This document shows positions 1 through 6,924 of a DNA stretch of 34,192 nucleotides, piece by piece; position 1 is the first letter of the stretch; the number at the start of each line of letters is the position of its first letter. This stretch comes from a virus. The stretch lies in IMG/VR virus record IMGVR_UViG_3300030085_000725, positions 1 to 34,192 of that record, one strand, 5' to 3'. The notes under the pieces were generated by a model. It did no database searches. It was not told where the DNA came from and saw nothing but the letters and a program-made list of their open reading frames with translations. A program made the translations under genes and the position numbers.

Positions 1-219
1 ACTTTAAGCTGCTAGGATCTTATCGATCTCGTTAACTTCAGCCTTCAACGCTTTGGCGTCGACCTTCTTTGAAGGTGCATCGCCGTGCGTCTCACGCAAT
101 TTGTAAGGAACGAAGGGCTTGCCTCTGATCTCCTCAATAATACCTACAGTCGCTGTATATAGTTCCATTGCTGCACTGTATTCATCAATCAACCGATCTC
201 GCTCTGAGCGTAAACGGTT
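1..219. repeat. Left copy of an imperfect terminal direct repeat
   Basis: These 219 bases recur at 33974-34192 with seven substitutions (positions 31, 79, 84, 103, 130, 139 and 142 of this copy) and no gaps. Both copies lie in the 3' part of the same minus-strand reading frame. Six changes are silent; one swaps Asp for Glu. Known: assemblies of circular or terminally redundant phage genomes overlap at their ends, normally identically. Inferred: the ends come from two closely related strains. Two real diverged gene copies are also possible. Confidence 0.9.
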
Positions 220-570
220 TATTTCGTTGGCTGTAATCTCGTTGTCTTTATCCTGACGCTGCGCGTCTTCTAAAGACACTTTGATTTCGCCAAGCCTCCG
301 CTTAATGCCTGAGCACTTATGCTTATCCTCACCATTGCTAGTAGTAAACCAGTAAGTTGATTGACTGTTAACTCGGCTATTGATGGCATTAGCTATGGCA
401 TTTAATACGCCATATTGTAAGCCGCTATACCGATTGATCGTATAGGTACTTCGTCCCTCTATACTCTCAACTGATGTTAATGATGCCGCAAGATTAGCAA
501 TCAATTCAACGTCTGACATAGGGTCATTGTTGGCTAAAGCTTCTTCAATACAGTTCTTATATATAGTCAT
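4..570 (-). CDS. Conserved hypothetical protein, helical/coiled-coil C-terminal half
   Basis: 188 residues, ATG at 570 with an AAGGA ribosome site about 9 bases upstream. I do not recognise the family. Residues about 85-145 are charged and helical (IKRRLGEIKVSLEDAQ, then NEINRLRSERDRLIDEY), so a coiled coil is likely. The last 40 residues are Lys/Ala/Glu-rich and end IDKILAA. There is no signal peptide or membrane segment. On a circular map the gene is isolated: the hairpin-rich 33873-33970 lies beyond its stop and the large inverted repeat 621-815 lies upstream of its start. The 3' part recurs at the right end with almost only silent changes, so the protein is under selection. A link to the adjacent DNA structures (packaging or origin) is speculation. 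Confidence 0.85.
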   Translation of the reverse strand: MTIYKNCIEEALANNDPMSDVELIANLAASLTSVESIEGRSTYTINRYSGLQYGVLNAIANAINSRVNSQSTYWFTTSNGEDKHKCSGIKRRLGEIKVSLEDAQRQDKDNEITANEINRLRSERDRLIDEYSAAMELYTATVGIIEEIRGKPFVPYKLRETHGDAPSKKVDAKALKAEVNEIDKILAA

Positions 571-620
571 TTTTAAAATCCTTGTTACAAAATAAATAAT
601 TTACACTAAACCCGACCCGC

Positions 621-815
621 ATTGGAACGGCCAAAGAAGGACGGGGTAATCTAACCCTCTGTCACGCCTCAATCGCGCTTTGCGCGGCTTGAAGTTCACA
701 CGCGCAGCCTTCGGCTAGACGCGAATGCGGCTGCGCGCACGACCCCTTTATGGGGTTGTGAACTTTTGAGGCTTGACGTAGAGAGGGTTGCCCCGTCCTT
801 CGTGGCTGTTCCAAT
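621..815. repeat. Large nested inverted repeat / multibranched hairpin island
   Basis: Outer arms 621-672 and 766-815 are imperfect reverse complements; both outer ends read ATTGGAAC and both inner ends GCCTCAA, with GAAGGACGGGG and CCCTCT in between. Inside, without conflict, nest a hairpin 674-686 (CGCGC-TTT-GCGCG), a perfect 9-bp stem 692-700/757-765, and within that a perfect 9-bp stem 701-709/729-737 and a 5-bp hairpin 742-746/752-756. The 9-bp inner stem abuts the outer arm and both inner hairpins. The segment is GC-rich compared with the rest of the genome and holds no credible gene. It lies between divergent genes, upstream of the small terminase. It could be a replication origin, a packaging site or a structured RNA; the sequence does not decide. 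Confidence 0.85.
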
Positions 816-852
816 CCCCTACACATAATATCATTACATTCTATTATGCGAT

Positions 853-1037
853 AGGGGGGTTTGGGGGGACAGCGCAATGTCCTCCCCATGCATCAGGGAT
901 TGAAGCCCTTTAGGGTCGAGACTTTAGGCTCGATATACGAAAGCCCGACCCCCCTTGTGGGGGTGATGCCCAAATTGTGCGTTGACAAAGCCCTTTTCTG
1001 CGGTGCTATAAATGGGGGGAGAGAGGGAGAGGGGGGC
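853..1037 (+). other. G-run-rich noncoding leader upstream of the terminase operon
   Basis: The gene-free stretch 571-1053 continues here with G-runs at 853-867 (two runs of six G split by TTT), a hairpin at 948-964 (six C, TTGT, five G, then T) and an all-purine tract of about 24 bases at 1013-1037 with three G-runs. The purine tract lies just before the ribosome site of the small terminase gene. It could melt unusually or form a quadruplex-like fold in DNA or mRNA; that is inference. No open frame here looks like a real protein. Confidence 0.5.
975..1012 (+). promoter_or_regulatory. Late-type promoter with TTGTGCGTTGA element (packaging operon)
   Basis: TTGTGCGTTGA at 975-985 overlaps a perfect -35 box TTGACA at 982-987; TATAAA follows at 1007-1012 after 19 bases. 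The same 10-mer TTGTGCGTTG precedes three other late gene groups (4634, 8134, 20194). Transcription would start near 1020 and leave a short purine-rich leader before the ATG at 1054. The 19-bp spacer is long for sigma70, so a helper protein bound to the upstream GTGCG part is conceivable. Confidence 0.65.
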
Positions 1038-1053
1038 TTACAGAGGATAAGAC

Positions 1054-1431
1054 ATGGCTAACATCAAGGTAAGGGAATGCACACGCAGACAAAGACTTTT
1101 AGTTGAAGCGTTTGTAGCAAATGGCGGTAATCTCACAAAAGCTGCACATGAGGCAGGATACGCTGACGGTAACAGTGGAAGAGTATCAGCATACAAGGCT
1201 ATGAAAACTCCTCATGTGCAACAGTACTTAATGCAAGCAATGTCTGAAGCTTTTGGAATGCAGGCTGCGAAGGCGCTCGGCAAGATCTCACAGTTATCAG
1301 GCAATGCGAAATCAGAGTATGTACAGCTAGAGGCGAGCAAAGATCTGTTAGACCGAGCAGGCTTCAAGCCGATAGATAGGTCACAAGTGCAGGTCGCAGG
1401 GGATATACATGTGACGATAGATTTAGAATGA
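1054..1431 (+). CDS. terS: Terminase small subunit
   Basis: 125 residues. The protein binds the packaging site on phage DNA and directs the large subunit to it. The N-terminal half carries the typical terminase helix-turn-helix (residues about 24-56: GGNLTKAAHEAGYADGNSGR, then the kMKTPHVQQYL helix). The C-terminal part ends in the family-typical LLDRAGFKP segment followed by an acidic tail. ATG at 1054 follows an AGAGGATA ribosome site. It opens the packaging operon and lies directly downstream of the structured island 571-1050, which may hold its DNA target. The 171 bases after it (1432-1602) hold no gene, only a small GTGC/GCAC hairpin and two TGCTAYGGGGT copies. Confidence 0.9.
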   Translation: MANIKVRECTRRQRLLVEAFVANGGNLTKAAHEAGYADGNSGRVSAYKAMKTPHVQQYLMQAMSEAFGMQAAKALGKISQLSGNAKSEYVQLEASKDLLDRAGFKPIDRSQVQVAGDIHVTIDLE

Positions 1432-1602
1432 GTGCTAACGCACACACTATGTTTCACAGCTATACGCTGCGCGTCACGCTGCTCAAAGCCTCTGCAACAT
1501 GACACACTCAGGACAACGCTGTGCTACGGGGTGGGGTCAAAAACGAAACAACTACTTTGCTATGGGGTCACATACAAACATTTTTTTCTTGAAAGGTTCG
1601 TT

Positions 1603-1872
1603 ATGAGAAAAATACACAAGAGTCCGACAGGTGGGTTAACTCCAGAGGGTCGAAAATATTTTAAACGCAAAGAGGGTGCGAATCTCAAGCCTCCTGTTAA
1701 AAGTGGTACGAATCCACGCAGAGTTTCTTTTGCTGCTAGGTTTGCAGGAATGAAAGGGCCAATGAAAGATGAGAAGGGTAGGCCAACTAGGAAAGCATTG
1801 GCATTGAAGAAGTGGGGCTTTGGCAGTGTTGCGGCTGCTCGAGCGTTTGCAAGAAGGAATAAGAAAACATGA
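1603..1872 (+). CDS. Small basic conserved phage protein (DUF6321-like)
   Basis: 89 residues, very basic. Start chosen at ATG 1603 (AAGG ribosome site); the frame is open further upstream but that part has no protein character. The pattern GGLTPEGRKYFKRKEGANL, then RRVSFAARFAGMKGPMKDE, then LKKWGF and an alanine/arginine tail matches a small family I recall from marine phages as DUF6321; that name is from memory. Function unknown; charge suggests nucleic-acid contact. Its stop overlaps the next ATG (ATGA), so translation is coupled through this run of small genes between the two terminase genes. Confidence 0.75.
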   Translation: MRKIHKSPTGGLTPEGRKYFKRKEGANLKPPVKSGTNPRRVSFAARFAGMKGPMKDEKGRPTRKALALKKWGFGSVAAARAFARRNKKT

Positions 1873-2039
1873 GTACAGTAAATAGTGCAGGGGTTTACAC
1901 AAAGCCCAAATTGCGTAAAAGTTTATTTCAGCAGATAAAGGCAGGTACTAAAGGCGGTGGTGCAGGTCAATGGTCTGCTAGGAAGGCACAGATGCTTGCA
2001 AGGGTTTATAAAGCTAGAGGTGGAGGATATAAGTCGTGA
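1869..2039 (+). CDS. Small basic conserved phage protein (DUF5872-like)
   Basis: 56 residues. ATG at 1869 overlaps the previous stop (ATGA) and its own TGA overlaps the next GTG start (GTGA), so it sits tightly within a coupled run. The core KAGTKGGGAGQWSARKAQML followed by RVYKARGGGYK resembles the short DUF5872-type motif seen in marine and environmental phages (from memory). It is rich in Lys, Arg and Gly, and may bind DNA or RNA. No enzyme motif is visible. Confidence 0.75.
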   Translation: MSTVNSAGVYTKPKLRKSLFQQIKAGTKGGGAGQWSARKAQMLARVYKARGGGYKS

Positions 2040-2287
2040 AAGCTCCACAACGTTCTTTAGTTAACTGGGGTAAGCAGAAGTGGAGAACTAAGAGTGGTAA
2101 GCCTTCTACGCAAGGTCCTAACGCGACAGGGGAGCGTTACTTGCCTGCTAAAGCTATCGCTGCTCTTAGTGATTCTGAGTATCGCGCTACAACCAGAGCC
2201 AAACGAAAGGGTAAGGCAAAGGGTAAGCAGTTTGTGGCTCAACCGAAAAAGATTGCTAAAAAGGTAAGGAGATATAGAGATGCCTAA
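2036..2287 (+). CDS. Small basic conserved phage protein of the terminase cluster
   Basis: 83 residues, GTG start overlapping the previous stop. The sequence (SLVNWGKQKWRTKSGKPS, TGERYLPAKAIAALS, EYRATTRAKRKGKAKGKQF, then QPKKIAKKVRRYR) fits a conserved small basic protein found next to terminase genes in marine phages. About one third of the residues are Lys or Arg. Function unknown; a DNA-binding or head-associated role is inference. The next gene starts inside its last codons. Confidence 0.75.
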   Translation: MKAPQRSLVNWGKQKWRTKSGKPSTQGPNATGERYLPAKAIAALSDSEYRATTRAKRKGKAKGKQFVAQPKKIAKKVRRYRDA

Positions 2288-2414
2288 TGTAAACGGAAAG
2301 AAGTTCCCATACACAGCAAAAGGAATTAAAGCTGCTATGGCTGCTTCTAAGAAGAAGAAACCTAAGAAAAAAACTAAACAAGCTAAAAGCTTGATGAAAG
2401 CGAGTTACAGCTAA
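2280..2414 (+). CDS. Very small lysine-rich phage protein
   Basis: 44 residues. ATG at 2280 overlaps the end of the preceding gene by 8 bases, and its TAA shares a base with the next ATG (TAATG). The N-terminus (MPNVNGKKFPYTAKGIKAA) is a pattern I associate with small proteins beside phage terminases; a poly-lysine middle (KKKKPKKKTK) follows. GGAG lies just upstream. Unbroken coupling on both sides is the main support that it is real. Function unknown. Confidence 0.7.
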   Translation: MPNVNGKKFPYTAKGIKAAMAASKKKKPKKKTKQAKSLMKASYS

Positions 2415-2623
2415 TGGCATGGTATTTAACTAGCGGTGAATTGTACACTGGCGAAACTCACGTTCTAGCAGGTATAACTTATAGTGGTAAGACAAGAACT
2501 CCTGAGTCTCGCAGATTGGTGGAAGGGCCAGAGCCTAAGAGAGCCAGAAGCTCCAAGGGCAGACTCAAAGGTGATGACCCTTCTACACCAGATGTAAACG
2601 AAGCATACGAGAAGCCAGAGTGA
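2414..2623 (+). CDS. Small conserved phage protein of the terminase cluster
   Basis: 69 residues, ATG at 2414 sharing its A with the previous stop. The N-terminal part (MAWYLTSGELYTGETHVL, then YSGKTRTPESRRL) is the recognisable portion: a W-Y-L start followed by paired YTGETH and YSGKT elements, seen in small genes near phage terminases. The last 35 residues are charged and probably disordered. Function unknown. Stop and next start overlap (GTGA). Confidence 0.7.
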   Translation: MAWYLTSGELYTGETHVLAGITYSGKTRTPESRRLVEGPEPKRARSSKGRLKGDDPSTPDVNEAYEKPE

Positions 2624-2811
2624 GTTTTATTAGTACGCTTTCTCAGCAGGATTTAGATTTGTTGAGGGGTATTGTTAGAAAGACTCACCTTGCTCATGTT
2701 GAGCAGAAGATAGGTGTTTCGGATAAAGAGTGTGACAAGCTTATCGAAAGCATTGGCCCAGAAGTTGTAGAGCGAATGATTAGGTTTGGCGTAGAAAAAG
2801 GATTTAGATAG
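2620..2811 (+). CDS. Small helical conserved phage protein
   Basis: 63 residues, GTG start overlapping the previous stop. The sequence (LSQQDLDLLRGIVRKTH, SDKECDKLIESIGPEVVER, RFGVEKGF) matches a short helical protein commonly found just before the large terminase in cyanophage-like and other marine podoviruses. It lacks membrane segments and enzyme motifs. Conserved position suggests a role in packaging or head assembly, but this is unproven. Its TAG shares one base with the next GTG start. Confidence 0.75.
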   Translation: MSFISTLSQQDLDLLRGIVRKTHLAHVEQKIGVSDKECDKLIESIGPEVVERMIRFGVEKGFR

Positions 2812-3128
2812 TGCCTGATATAAAAGATACATTGCCTAAAGGTAAGAATGGCAAAGTTCCAAGTTGGTTATTAAGAGCATTGAATCCTAACAACCCAGAA
2901 ACAAAAGGTAAGGAAACAATACGCTCAAGCTCAAGTGAATATAATGGTAAAGAAATATTATATCCTACTATAAGGTTTGTTAAAGGAAAGCTTGTTAGAT
3001 ATTCTGATAAGGCTGCTAGACAGATTGCTATTGATAGGGGCGACTATATTGAGTTTAATTCTCCTGCTGATGCAACAAAAGCTTCTAAAAAATTTAGTAG
3101 GCTTATAGGCCAAATGCGTGACAATTGA
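2811..3128 (+). CDS. Hypothetical protein preceding the large terminase
   Basis: 105 residues, GTG start on the last base of the previous stop; its end overlaps the large terminase start by 11 bases. The C-terminal half (YPTIRFVKGKLVRYSDKAAR, then YIEFNSPADATKASKKFS) resembles a domain I recall from phage and gene-transfer-agent virion proteins, where a short beta unit is followed by an alanine-rich helix. The first 45 residues are Lys/Ser-rich and probably flexible. Function unknown. Confidence 0.7.
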   Translation: MPDIKDTLPKGKNGKVPSWLLRALNPNNPETKGKETIRSSSSEYNGKEILYPTIRFVKGKLVRYSDKAARQIAIDRGDYIEFNSPADATKASKKFSRLIGQMRDN

Positions 3129-4644
3129 ATTTAAATATAAACCTGATGGTGATGTTCTTAAATCTTTTATGAAAGACAACACATTCTTTCGTGGAGTGCG
3201 TGGTCCTGTTGGTTCTGGTAAGTCTGTTGGCTGTTGCGTTGAAATATTTAGACGCGCTCTTATGCAAGAAAAGAATGCTCAAGGCTTAAGGCGTAGTCGA
3301 TGGGCTATCATAAGAAACACAAATCCACAACTTAGAACAACTACTATAAAGACTTGGCTTGATTGGTTTCCAGAATCAGAGTGGGGTAAGTTTACTTGGT
3401 CTGTTCCTTATACACATCACATTAAAAAGGGAGAGATAGACTTAGAGATTATCTTCTTAGCTCTTGATCGACCCGAGGATGTAAAAAAACTTTTATCCCT
3501 CGAACTCACTGGCATTTGGATAAACGAAGCCAGAGAAATACCAAAGAGTATTATTGATGCATGTACTATGAGGGTTGGGCGATTTCCTTCTATGCGTGAT
3601 GGCGGTCCAAGTTGGACAGGTGTTATTGCAGATACTAACGCACCAGAGGAAGATCACTGGTGGCCTATCATGTCAGGTGAAGTGCCAGTACCAGATCATA
3701 TTCCTAGAGAGCAAGCCAAGATGCTAGTCAAGCCTGATAACTGGCGATTCTTTACTCAGCCTTCTGGTATGAAAGAAGTCTATAATGAGGATGGTGAAGT
3801 AGAGAGCTACAAGCCAAATAATCAGGCTGAAAACATTTCTAATATGCTAGACAGCTATTATCCTAATCTAATACAAGGTAAAACTAAATCTTGGATTGAT
3901 GTTTATGTAATGAATAAGCTAGGCTCTATCCAAGATGGAAAGCCAGTGTACCCTATGTTTGTAATGGAAACCCATGTTGCTAAAGAAGAAATACCTGTTG
4001 CCGCAGGTTATCCTTTGTATGTTGGTATAGACTTTGGGCTTACTCCTGCCGCAGTTCTTGGTCAGAAGATAAGAAACAGGTGGCTTATACAATCAGAGAT
4101 TGTTGCTTTTGATATGGGCATAGTTAGGTTTGCAGAGGTTCTTAGAAATGAAATTGCTACAAGGTTTTCTCAGGTTTCCGATGTCTATATATACGGTGAT
4201 CCAGCAGGTGATTTTAGGGCGCAAACGGACGAATCTACCCCTTTTCATATACTTAGAGGTGCTGGTCTACGCGCATTTCCCGCCCCGAGCAATTCGGTGG
4301 ATCTCCGACTTGAAGCAGTACATTCGCAACTTAACAAAATGACAGAAGGCAAACCTGCATTTTTAATTGACCGTAGGTGTTCTCAGCTTATTAAAGGGTT
4401 CGATGGTGGCTATGCTTACAAACGTATGGAGGTAAGTGGTGAGCGATATGCAGATAAGCCTGATAAAAATATGTACTCTCACATACACGATGCATTGCAG
4501 TATTTAATGTTAGGCGCAGGAGAAGGTAGAGCATTGATGAGCAATCAAAAACCTTCTCATGTTGTAGTTGCCAAAAGAAATTTTGATGTGTTCAACGGTA
4601 GGCCGATGCCAAAACAATCGGGGTGGTCCAGAATTGTGCGTTGA
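3118..4644 (+). CDS. terL: Terminase large subunit (packaging ATPase/nuclease)
   Basis: 508 residues; the motor that pumps DNA into the prohead and cuts it. Visible: Walker A GPVGSGKS (29-36), Walker B-type TGIWINEARE (131-140) with the catalytic Glu, then an RNase H-fold nuclease with acidic residues in YVGIDFGLTP (D305), YIYGDPAGDF (D361) and HIHDALQYLML (D458). Length is normal. GTG start overlapping the upstream gene fits the coupled operon. The stop codon lies within the promoter element at 4634-4644. It belongs to the podovirus type placed upstream of a T7-like portal rather than at the genome's far end as in T7 itself. Confidence 0.97.
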   Translation: MTIEFKYKPDGDVLKSFMKDNTFFRGVRGPVGSGKSVGCCVEIFRRALMQEKNAQGLRRSRWAIIRNTNPQLRTTTIKTWLDWFPESEWGKFTWSVPYTHHIKKGEIDLEIIFLALDRPEDVKKLLSLELTGIWINEAREIPKSIIDACTMRVGRFPSMRDGGPSWTGVIADTNAPEEDHWWPIMSGEVPVPDHIPREQAKMLVKPDNWRFFTQPSGMKEVYNEDGEVESYKPNNQAENISNMLDSYYPNLIQGKTKSWIDVYVMNKLGSIQDGKPVYPMFVMETHVAKEEIPVAAGYPLYVGIDFGLTPAAVLGQKIRNRWLIQSEIVAFDMGIVRFAEVLRNEIATRFSQVSDVYIYGDPAGDFRAQTDESTPFHILRGAGLRAFPAPSNSVDLRLEAVHSQLNKMTEGKPAFLIDRRCSQLIKGFDGGYAYKRMEVSGERYADKPDKNMYSHIHDALQYLMLGAGEGRALMSNQKPSHVVVAKRNFDVFNGRPMPKQSGWSRIVR

Positions 4645-4668
4645 ACTTTTTATAGTTTTGTGTTTATC
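4634..4668 (+). promoter_or_regulatory. Late-type promoter with TTGTGCGTTGA element (head operon)
   Basis: TTGTGCGTTGA at 4634-4644 is identical over 11 bases to the element at 975. Its TTGAAC serves as -35; TTTATC at 4663-4668 is a -10 candidate with a 16-base spacer. It overlaps the large terminase stop codon and lies 49 bases before the head module's first ATG at 4693, in one of the few non-overlapping gene junctions. Confidence 0.65.
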
Positions 4669-4692
4669 GGTAGATAACAAGAGGGGTTTACT

Positions 4693-5136
4693 ATGTGTAT
4701 AGGTAGAAAAAAAAGCGCACCTGCAACAGATACATCTACATCTACAACTACTACTACAACAACAACTGGACCAAACACAGGAACAGGTGTAACCACTGAC
4801 GATGATCCAAATGCTGTAATTGGCACAACCTCAGAAGATAAAAAGAAAAAACAGATTGAAGAACAGCAAGCAGAGCAAGAGCGTTTGGCGGCTGAACAAT
4901 TGCGTCAAGAAAGAATTAAACGTGCAAGAGATAAACAAAAAGCATTAGCTAAACGGTTAGAAAGAATGCAGGAAGTCGGTGCAGGTAAAAAAGTTTTAAC
5001 TGGAAATGAAAAACAATTAGCATTTAAAACACCTGCTTCTTTAATTAGTCCAACAGCTAGACGTGGTGGAATGGGCAGGCGTTCTCTTGTAACAGGATCA
5101 ACAGGTGGTATTGGTTACTATAGCAGGTATTTATAA
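4693..5136 (+). CDS. Small virion/assembly protein upstream of portal (T7 gp7.3-like)
   Basis: 147 residues. The N-terminus has Met-Cys and a run of about 20 Thr/Ser residues, followed by a Gln/Glu/Arg-rich coiled coil (about 50-95), then a conserved-looking tail GRRSLVTGSTGGIGYYSRYL. T7 gp7.3 has the same layout and location: a low-complexity front, a GKKSL-type glycine-rich end and a position just before the portal gene. The assignment rests on position and tail, not on alignable sequence. AGAGGGGT precedes the ATG; stop and portal start overlap (TAATG). Confidence 0.6.
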   Translation: MCIGRKKSAPATDTSTSTTTTTTTTGPNTGTGVTTDDDPNAVIGTTSEDKKKKQIEEQQAEQERLAAEQLRQERIKRARDKQKALAKRLERMQEVGAGKKVLTGNEKQLAFKTPASLISPTARRGGMGRRSLVTGSTGGIGYYSRYL

Positions 5137-6674
5137 TGCACGATAAAGAAGCAGAAAAATACTTAGCAAAGTTTGAACTTGCTAAGAACTCTAGGCAAAA
5201 CTTTGTTGATGTATTTGAAGAATGCTATGAGTATGCATTACCTCAAAGAGAATCATTTTATTATGAAACTTCTGGGCAACGTAGAGATGATAAGATTTTT
5301 GATGAAACCGCAGTAGTTGGTGTTCAAGAGTTTGCATCTAGATTGCAAGCAGGTTTAGTTCCTAACTTTGCTAGGTGGGCAGATCTTACGGCAGGATCAG
5401 AAATAGATCCAAGTCAGAAAGATGCTGTTGAAAATGAACTAGATGAAATAACAGAATACATATTTGAAATACTACAAAACTCAAACTTTGGACAAGAAGT
5501 GCATGAGTCATTTATGGATCTTGCTGTTGGTACTGGTGTTCTTTGTGTAGAAGAAGGCGATGCTGTAAATCCTATCGTGTTTCGTGCTGTTCCATTACCT
5601 CACGTAGTTTTAGATACTGGTCCAGATGATAGAGTAGATCATGTGTATCGAGAACGAAGCACTGTTAAGAATATGCATATACCAATTATGTATCCTGATG
5701 CAGAGCCAGATCAAAAAGTATTGCAAAGAATACAAAGAGATCCTGATGGTAAATGTAAATTACTTGAGGTTGTTTGTCGTAACTATGCTTCTCCTAATGT
5801 TGAAGCGTATGATCATTTTGTAATTGATGTATCTTCCAAAACAATGATAACTCAAAATTATTTTGAGGGCGTAGGTTCTAATCCATATGTTTGTTTTAGA
5901 TGGTCTACGTGTGCAGGTGAAGTGTATGGGCGTGGTCCTTTGTTCCAAGCATTATCTGCAATTAAAACAACTAATGCTATTGTAAGAATGACTCTTGAGA
6001 ATGCACAAATGGCAATCTCTGGCATTTATCAAATGGACGATGATGGTATAATTAACCCTGATACTATTAATCTCGTCCCTGGCACTATAATACCTAAGTC
6101 ACCGCAATCCGCAGGCTTGCAACCAATACAAGCAGCAGGACGATTTGATATTGGCGATTTAGTTCTTAGCGATCAACGTTTCAATATTAAGCAAGCTTTA
6201 TATAGTGAAATGCTTGGTGATCCTAATAAAACACCTAAGTCTGCAACAGAAGTAGCTGAACGTATGGCAGATCTATCAAGACGTATTGGATCGTCATTTG
6301 GCAGACTACAAGCTGAACTTGTGCAGCCTGTTCTTCAAAGAGTAGTTTATATTCTTAAGAAGCAAGGGCGTATTGAAATGCCAACAGTTAATGGTAGAGA
6401 AGTCAAGGTTCGATCTGTTTCTCCATTAGCACAAGCTCAATCTAATCAAGACATTCAAGCTATTTCTAGGTTCTTAGAAACCATTAATGGATATTTTGGG
6501 CAGGATGTAACTAACCTATTAATAAGCTCAGAAGATACTGCTATGTACCTTGCGGCAAAATTTGGTATACCAGAAAGCTTGATTCGTGACGAAGAAGAAC
6601 GTAATAATCTAGTTGCAATGATGCAGCAAATGCAACAACAGCAACAGATGGAACAACCGATTGCCGCAGAGTAA
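5136..6674 (+). CDS. Portal protein (T7-like head-tail connector)
   Basis: 512 residues, the usual length for T7-type portals. A ring of twelve forms the DNA channel at one head vertex and docks terminase and then the tail. Typical pieces: the N-terminal NFVDVFEECYEYALPQRESF segment, TAVVGVQEFASRLQAGLVPN, VYGRGPLFQALSAIKTTNAI in the middle, the KTPKSATEVAERMADLSRRI helix, and a Gln/Met-rich tail. Start overlaps the previous stop; the end overlaps the next gene by 14 bases. Confidence 0.95.
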   Translation: MHDKEAEKYLAKFELAKNSRQNFVDVFEECYEYALPQRESFYYETSGQRRDDKIFDETAVVGVQEFASRLQAGLVPNFARWADLTAGSEIDPSQKDAVENELDEITEYIFEILQNSNFGQEVHESFMDLAVGTGVLCVEEGDAVNPIVFRAVPLPHVVLDTGPDDRVDHVYRERSTVKNMHIPIMYPDAEPDQKVLQRIQRDPDGKCKLLEVVCRNYASPNVEAYDHFVIDVSSKTMITQNYFEGVGSNPYVCFRWSTCAGEVYGRGPLFQALSAIKTTNAIVRMTLENAQMAISGIYQMDDDGIINPDTINLVPGTIIPKSPQSAGLQPIQAAGRFDIGDLVLSDQRFNIKQALYSEMLGDPNKTPKSATEVAERMADLSRRIGSSFGRLQAELVQPVLQRVVYILKKQGRIEMPTVNGREVKVRSVSPLAQAQSNQDIQAISRFLETINGYFGQDVTNLLISSEDTAMYLAAKFGIPESLIRDEEERNNLVAMMQQMQQQQQMEQPIAAE

Positions 6675-6924
6675 GTATTTAGGACTTGATGGTTTAGCCA
6701 GAGAAAAAACAGAAGAAGATATTATTTCTGTAAACATGGCACAAGTATTTTCTAATCCAACAGGTGAAGAAGTTCTAAAATATTTACGAAGTGTTACTAT
6801 TGAAATGGTTGGTGGTTCTAGTATTTCAAATGATGAACTTAGGCATCTTGAAGGTCAACGATATATTGTTGGCTTGATTGAGCGTCATATTGCTAGAGGA
6901 CATAGGAATAGATCTAATGAGTGA
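6661..6924 (+). CDS. Small conserved podovirus protein between portal and scaffold
   Basis: 87 residues from a TTG at 6661; an internal ATG at 6736 would give 62. I prefer TTG because LAREKTEEDIISVNMAQVFS looks like the natural front of the domain, but the ribosome site is weak. The core (FSNPTGEEVLKYLRSVTIEM, then ELRHLEGQRYIVGLIERHI) matches a small family (Bbp19-like) that often sits between portal and scaffold in T7-like phages. Role unknown. It overlaps the scaffold start. Confidence 0.75.
   Translation: MPQSKYLGLDGLAREKTEEDIISVNMAQVFSNPTGEEVLKYLRSVTIEMVGGSSISNDELRHLEGQRYIVGLIERHIARGHRNRSNE

Noticed and set aside
421-460. CTATAC...GTATAG pair inside the 188-residue gene as a third operator
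   Set aside because: Half sites are in the opposite order and wider apart than in the two real palindromes, and lie inside a coding region.
662-889. Minus-strand open frame of 75 residues across the large inverted repeat
   Set aside because: Its sequence is dictated by the palindrome; no ribosome site and no protein-like pattern.
861-1061. Plus-strand open frame of 66 residues before the small terminase
   Set aside because: Covers the hairpin and promoter, lacks a ribosome site, and its composition does not resemble a protein; it is a by-product of the GC-rich noncoding island.
1432-1602. N-terminal extension of the DUF6321-like gene in the same open frame
   Set aside because: Cys/Thr-rich, unlike the family, and a good ribosome site sits just before the ATG at 1603.
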